From UBA2965 sp036526135 (lineage in GTDB: Bacteria > Pseudomonadota > Gammaproteobacteria > Pseudomonadales > Azotimanducaceae): a stretch of DNA of 64,000 nucleotides. The DNA is taken from the NCBI GenBank assembly GCA_036526135.1, contig DATCZA010000029.1, positions 1-64,000 of the forward strand. The letters run 5' to 3'. The notes below the pieces were generated by a model that did no database searches, was not told the DNA's origin, and worked only from the letters and a program-made list of their open reading frames with translations. Position 1 is the first letter of the stretch, and the number at the start of each line of letters is the position of its first letter. The position numbers and the translations under genes were made by a program. Shown piece by piece: positions 61,091 through 64,000 of the stretch.

Positions 61091-61747
61091 TCAATCCTCC
61101 GCCGAACCGCCCGTGGCGCTTTCATCCACGGCCGTCAGGATGTCGCCGCCATCTTCCGGTGCGGCTATCTCGGACACCCGCTCTTCCACGTCGTCGTACT
61201 CGAGCCGAAGCGCGCGGCACATCGTGGCGTGCATGTCGTACATGCAGGTGATGTAGGTGAGCTCCAAGATCTCCTCGTCCGAAAGGTGAGTTTTGAGCGC
61301 GGCGAAGAGGCCCTCCGGCACCCGACCGCCGTCCAGCACCAGGCAGTCGGTGAAAGCCAGCACCAGACGCTCGACCTCATCAAAGCAGTCGGCCGCCTGC
61401 CAGTGGGGAATGGCCTCGATCTGCTCTTCGCTGAAGCCCAGATAACGCAGAGATTTGCAGTGCTGCGAGAACACGAAGCGGCTTCCCCGGGCATAACCGG
61501 CCCGGGTCTGGCCGAGCTCGCGAAGGGTAGGCTCCAGCTCCCGCTTGGGGCTGCGGTAAAGCTGAAAGCCGGCGACGGCGTGGTCGAAGCAATCGGGCAC
61601 CAGGGCAAACACCGTCCACCAGTTTCCCGGAGTGCCCGTATCAGTGCCCGGCTCGGCCACCGGATCGCGGTCGCCAAAAAGAAAACCGTACATCCGCTGT
61701 ATGTGTTCCGGCGCATCGGCTCGGCTGATCTGCTTGAGACGCGGCAT
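61091..61747 (-). CDS. Carboxymuconolactone decarboxylase-family (AhpD-like) protein
   Basis: A 218-residue helical protein of the CMD/AhpD superfamily. RELGQTRAGYARGSRFVFSQHCKSLRYLG contains the Q-H-C-K core, here with one cysteine rather than the CxxC of AhpD, and EILELTYITCMYDMHATMCRAL is the second conserved helix. Such proteins are often involved in redox or decarboxylation; without the CxxC an AhpD-like peroxidase function is doubtful. Linked to the hydrolase downstream. Confidence 0.85.
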   Translation of the reverse strand: MPRLKQISRADAPEHIQRMYGFLFGDRDPVAEPGTDTGTPGNWWTVFALVPDCFDHAVAGFQLYRSPKRELEPTLRELGQTRAGYARGSRFVFSQHCKSLRYLGFSEEQIEAIPHWQAADCFDEVERLVLAFTDCLVLDGGRVPEGLFAALKTHLSDEEILELTYITCMYDMHATMCRALRLEYDDVEERVSEIAAPEDGGDILTAVDESATGGSAED

Positions 61748-61811
61748 GTCTAACTCCTCCCAGGGGTCGGGGGGACATTATGCGCCGATTTGTGGGCGGC
61801 GGGTCAGGGGG

Positions 61812-62078
61812 TTAGTCGAACTTGGGCGTGAGGGGGCGACCCATGGCGTAGGAGTCGCGGACGAATTCGCGGATCACGGCGATGCCCTTGCCGTCGTGTC
61901 CCCGGTCGCGGAGCAGCTCTCGGAGCATGCCGGCTTCCATGGTGGCTTCGGACTGGGTCTCGTAGGGGCCGATCTCCACGCCTTCGCGGGTGCGGAAGAA
62001 CCAGCTGCCGTCGTTCATGAAGACGCGCTCGGAACGGAACCAGGTTTTGGGCTTTTCGTTTCGTCGCCCTACATTCAT
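61812..62078 (-). CDS. Small soluble protein, DUF6316-like
   Basis: An 88-residue protein with the sequence WFRSERVFMNDGSWFFRTREGVEIGPY and ATMEAGMLRELLRD. The R-x-x-R-x-F-x-x-x-G-x-W-F-F-x-T-R-E-G-x-x-x-G-P-(Y/F) pattern is found in short proteins of gammaproteobacteria annotated as DUF6316. No signal peptide or helix. The ATG starts next to a 137-bp spacer from the next gene. Function unknown. Confidence 0.72.
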   Translation of the reverse strand: MNVGRRNEKPKTWFRSERVFMNDGSWFFRTREGVEIGPYETQSEATMEAGMLRELLRDRGHDGKGIAVIREFVRDSYAMGRPLTPKFD

Positions 62079-62215
62079 CGCGGCAAAAAGACGGCTAATC
62101 AGGTCGAACCAGTTTGCGGCGTGACCCCCTGCCAGTCTGTAGGAAAGTTGTTACGGATAGTTCCCGGACCCGCCATATTCCGCATGATCGTGTCATGCCT
62201 GCGTTTGCCGGCGGC

Positions 62216-63073
62216 TCAGAGCCCCGTCATGGCGCGGGCCTTGTCGATACGCTGCGCCAGGCGCTCCAGGTTGCCGGCTATCACCGGCACGATGAGCTGC
62301 TCGACGCCCAGGTCCTCGTACTCCGATACGGTCTCGGGCGTAACGGGCTTCCCGCTGGGGCCGATGAATATGCGGACGTCATTCATATCCCGACCTGCCT
62401 CGGCGGCAATCTCCGCCAGCCGCGCTTTGCGCCCGGCCAGCCCCTCTGGACTCAGATTGAATCCGTACCACCCCTGCCCATGCGAGACCACGCGCGCCAG
62501 CGCCGGATCGCTCTCGCCGCCGAAAAAGATCGGCGGATGAGGCTGCTGGACCGGCTTGGGGTTGAAGTGACACGGCTTGAGAGTCACCGTCTCGCCTTCG
62601 TAGCTGGACAGACCCGGGCTCCAGAGAGCCTGCATGACCTCCACGTATTCGAGGCAGCGCCGAGCCCGGGCCCTGAAGTCCATCTGCAGGTTGTCGAACT
62701 CCTCCTTGAGCCACCCGATACCGATGCCGAAGTCCACCCGCCCGCCGGAGAGGTAGTCGAGATCCGCCACCATCTTGGCGGTGTAGACGGGCTGACGCTG
62801 GGGCACCAGGCAGATCCCGGTGCCCAGACGTATGCGCTTGGTCGCCGCGGCGATCCACGTCAGGGCCGTGAAAGGATCGAGGACGCCTTCCGGATCACCC
62901 GGGATACGGCCGTCTTCGGTGTAGGGATAACGCGATTCGTAGTCCGGAAAGAACAGCACGTGCTCCGGCAGCCAGACCGAGTGGAAACCGGCGTTCTCCA
63001 CCATCTGCGCCGCGTCCGCCATGAATTGCGGACTCATCACGTGGTTGAACGCCATCACCGCCCCGATATTCAT
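62216..63073 (-). CDS. LLM-class F420-dependent oxidoreductase
   Basis: A 285-residue TIM-barrel protein: VENAGFHSVWLPEHVLFFPDY, RIRLGTGICLVPQRQPVYTAK, GRVDFGIGIGWLKEEFDN, PQPPIFFGGESDPALARVV-like HPPIFFGGESDPALARVV and GWYGFNLSPEG. Related to but distinct from the one at 59434. The ATG at 63073 has GGAGG 8 bases upstream, better than the GTG at 63082. Substrate unknown. Confidence 0.9.
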   Translation of the reverse strand: MNIGAVMAFNHVMSPQFMADAAQMVENAGFHSVWLPEHVLFFPDYESRYPYTEDGRIPGDPEGVLDPFTALTWIAAATKRIRLGTGICLVPQRQPVYTAKMVADLDYLSGGRVDFGIGIGWLKEEFDNLQMDFRARARRCLEYVEVMQALWSPGLSSYEGETVTLKPCHFNPKPVQQPHPPIFFGGESDPALARVVSHGQGWYGFNLSPEGLAGRKARLAEIAAEAGRDMNDVRIFIGPSGKPVTPETVSEYEDLGVEQLIVPVIAGNLERLAQRIDKARAMTGL

Positions 63074-63187
63074 CTCGTCCACCTCCCAGTCAGTGCAGAA
63101 ACGGCCCGCCTCAACCCGGCTGAAGCCGCCGGAAACCGCTAAGGTTATGATGCCCGCCCGGCAAAGGACACCACCAAGGCACCCAGC

Positions 63188-64000
63188 TTGTCCGAGATCG
63201 CGCTGCCCCCACGCACCGCTTACCCCTGGTACCTGACCAGCTCCAGCCTGTGGATGGCGGGCATGAGCCTGCAGGGCTTCCTTTTCACCTGGCTTTTAGT
63301 GGGCATCCTGGAGCGGCCGGCGGATGAGGCGGGCCTCGCCCGATCGCTGGCCGAGTTCCCACCGCTGGCCGTCCTGCTGCTCGGCGGCCTGCTGGGCGAC
63401 CGGTTCGACAATCGGGCCTATCTGGGAGTCATGCACCTGCTCATGGCCGTTCCCCCGCTTCTGATCGCCGCCGTTTACCTCAACGGCGCGCTCAGCTATT
63501 GGTGGGTGGTTCTGTTCGGCGTGCTCATGGCCAGCATCCAGGCGCTGAGCGATCCGGCCAGGCAGGCCGTGCTCAGCCGCGTGTCCCGCATGGACCTGCA
63601 GCGGGCGGTGACGCTGATGATGGTGGTCACCTCACTGGTCGGGTTGAGCGGCGTCTATCTCGGCGGCCAGCTCGACACGCTCGGTCTGCCCACCGTCCTG
63701 GCCGCCCAGGCGGCGCTGTTCGCGGTCGGTCTCCTCGCGGTGGCACGCCTGCCGCGCCTGCCCAGCATCAGCGCGCGCGGGGTGCGCCGGCCGAGCTTCG
63801 CGGAAGGCCTGCGGGCCGTGTGGGAGACCGCGCTGATCCGCAACATCATCGGTCTGAACTTCATCTCCAGCCTGTTCAATGCCGGCGCGTACATCATCGG
63901 TATCCCCTACATCGTCAAGGAGGTCTATGCGGGGGACGCCGCGTTCCTGGCGAACGTGATGATCGTGTTCACCATCGGCAGCATCGGCTCCAACGTGCTC
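63188..64000 (+). CDS. MFS transporter, 3' end cut by window
   Basis: A polytopic protein of which 271 residues are visible. MSEIALPPRTAYPWYLTSS precedes the first helix; LLLGGLLGDRFDNRAYLG is the loop 2-3 motif of the major facilitator superfamily (G-x-x-x-D-R-x). SIQALSDPARQAVLSRV is typical of the MFS_3/EntS-like group, which are exporters. The TTG start has AAGG about 9 bases upstream; no other start is better. Substrate unknown. Confidence 0.87.
   Translation, partial: MSEIALPPRTAYPWYLTSSSLWMAGMSLQGFLFTWLLVGILERPADEAGLARSLAEFPPLAVLLLGGLLGDRFDNRAYLGVMHLLMAVPPLLIAAVYLNGALSYWWVVLFGVLMASIQALSDPARQAVLSRVSRMDLQRAVTLMMVVTSLVGLSGVYLGGQLDTLGLPTVLAAQAALFAVGLLAVARLPRLPSISARGVRRPSFAEGLRAVWETALIRNIIGLNFISSLFNAGAYIIGIPYIVKEVYAGDAAFLANVMIVFTIGSIGSNVL

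Noticed and set aside
61798..62130. Similar CAGGGGGT / ACCCCCTG segments flanking the DUF6316-like gene
   Set aside because: Only 8 shared bases in a GC-rich context; not convincing as an inverted repeat or mobile element.
1..64000. CRISPR arrays, insertion sequences, rRNA and tRNA genes
   Set aside because: No repeated spacer pattern, transposase or recognisable RNA gene was seen on either strand; a tRNA search program would be needed to exclude an atypical tRNA.

Overview
The window is 64 kb of GC-rich, densely packed chromosomal DNA from what looks like a free-living, probably marine gammaproteobacterium. The Fur/FeoAB pair, MnmH, a CysK-like synthase, IleS, a CYP153-type P450 and a methanethiol oxidase cluster support this, but the exact genus cannot be read from the sequence. 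About 59 protein genes and one clear pseudogene are supported. I saw no rRNA, tRNA, CRISPR array, insertion sequence or phage gene. Both ends cut genes: a cysteine synthase at the left and an MFS transporter at the right. TTG starts are common (fur, feoA, a DUF3604 gene, an SDR, an epoxide hydrolase and the MFS gene).

Region by region. 0-5.3 kb holds small-molecule enzymes (enoyl-CoA hydratase, SMP-30 lactonase, Ldh2 dehydrogenase, dienelactone hydrolase, SDR). 5.4-10.9 kb is an iron module: a cysteine-free Fur, FeoA, FeoB, an outer-membrane porin, a periplasmic FMN-binding protein and a PepSY-type membrane protein, with three Fur-box-like sites. 10.9-14 kb carries a MerR-TPR fusion, a SIRT4-like sirtuin and a serine hydrolase. 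14.1-16.9 kb is a circularly permuted ATP-grasp / alpha-E pair followed in overlap by a GST that has lost its middle. 16.9-22.2 kb has a sodium:solute symporter, a 68-residue membrane protein, a TauD-like dioxygenase and a DUF3604 protein. 22.2-29.8 kb is a minus-strand run: GldA-like ATPase, GldF-GldG fusion, DUF4340 protein, HAD phosphatase, GST and thiolase. 30-44 kb is mostly housekeeping and accessory metabolism (MetY, phosphatase, TM2 protein, a broken hydrolase, epoxide hydrolase, Nudix, Hsp70, MsrA, Sel1 lipoprotein, MnmH). 44-48.6 kb has a GH78 homologue whose active-site motif has been replaced, a LysR regulator and an unusual intergenic region. 48.6-56.2 kb has a Rieske oxygenase with reversed domain order, a TPR lipoprotein, CYP153, and an SCO / methanethiol oxidase / MauG cluster. 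56-64 kb has a type-2 IleS, two luciferase-like oxidoreductases, a hydrolase, a CMD-family protein, a small DUF protein and the MFS transporter.

The most interesting signals are: (1) a probable small RNA at about 47,767-47,896 with a 14-bp hairpin presenting a C-rich loop that repeats the anti-Shine-Dalgarno-like CCUCC, followed by a textbook terminator; its complement is a perfect G-quadruplex motif upstream of the LysR gene; (2) the Fur-box-rich porin / FMN-binding / PepSY module attached to FeoAB, a candidate extracytoplasmic ferric-reduction and ferrous-uptake unit; (3) the GH78 protein that has lost its catalytic motif; (4) the permuted Rieske oxygenase; and (5) the mtoX-SCO-MauG cluster next to CYP153.
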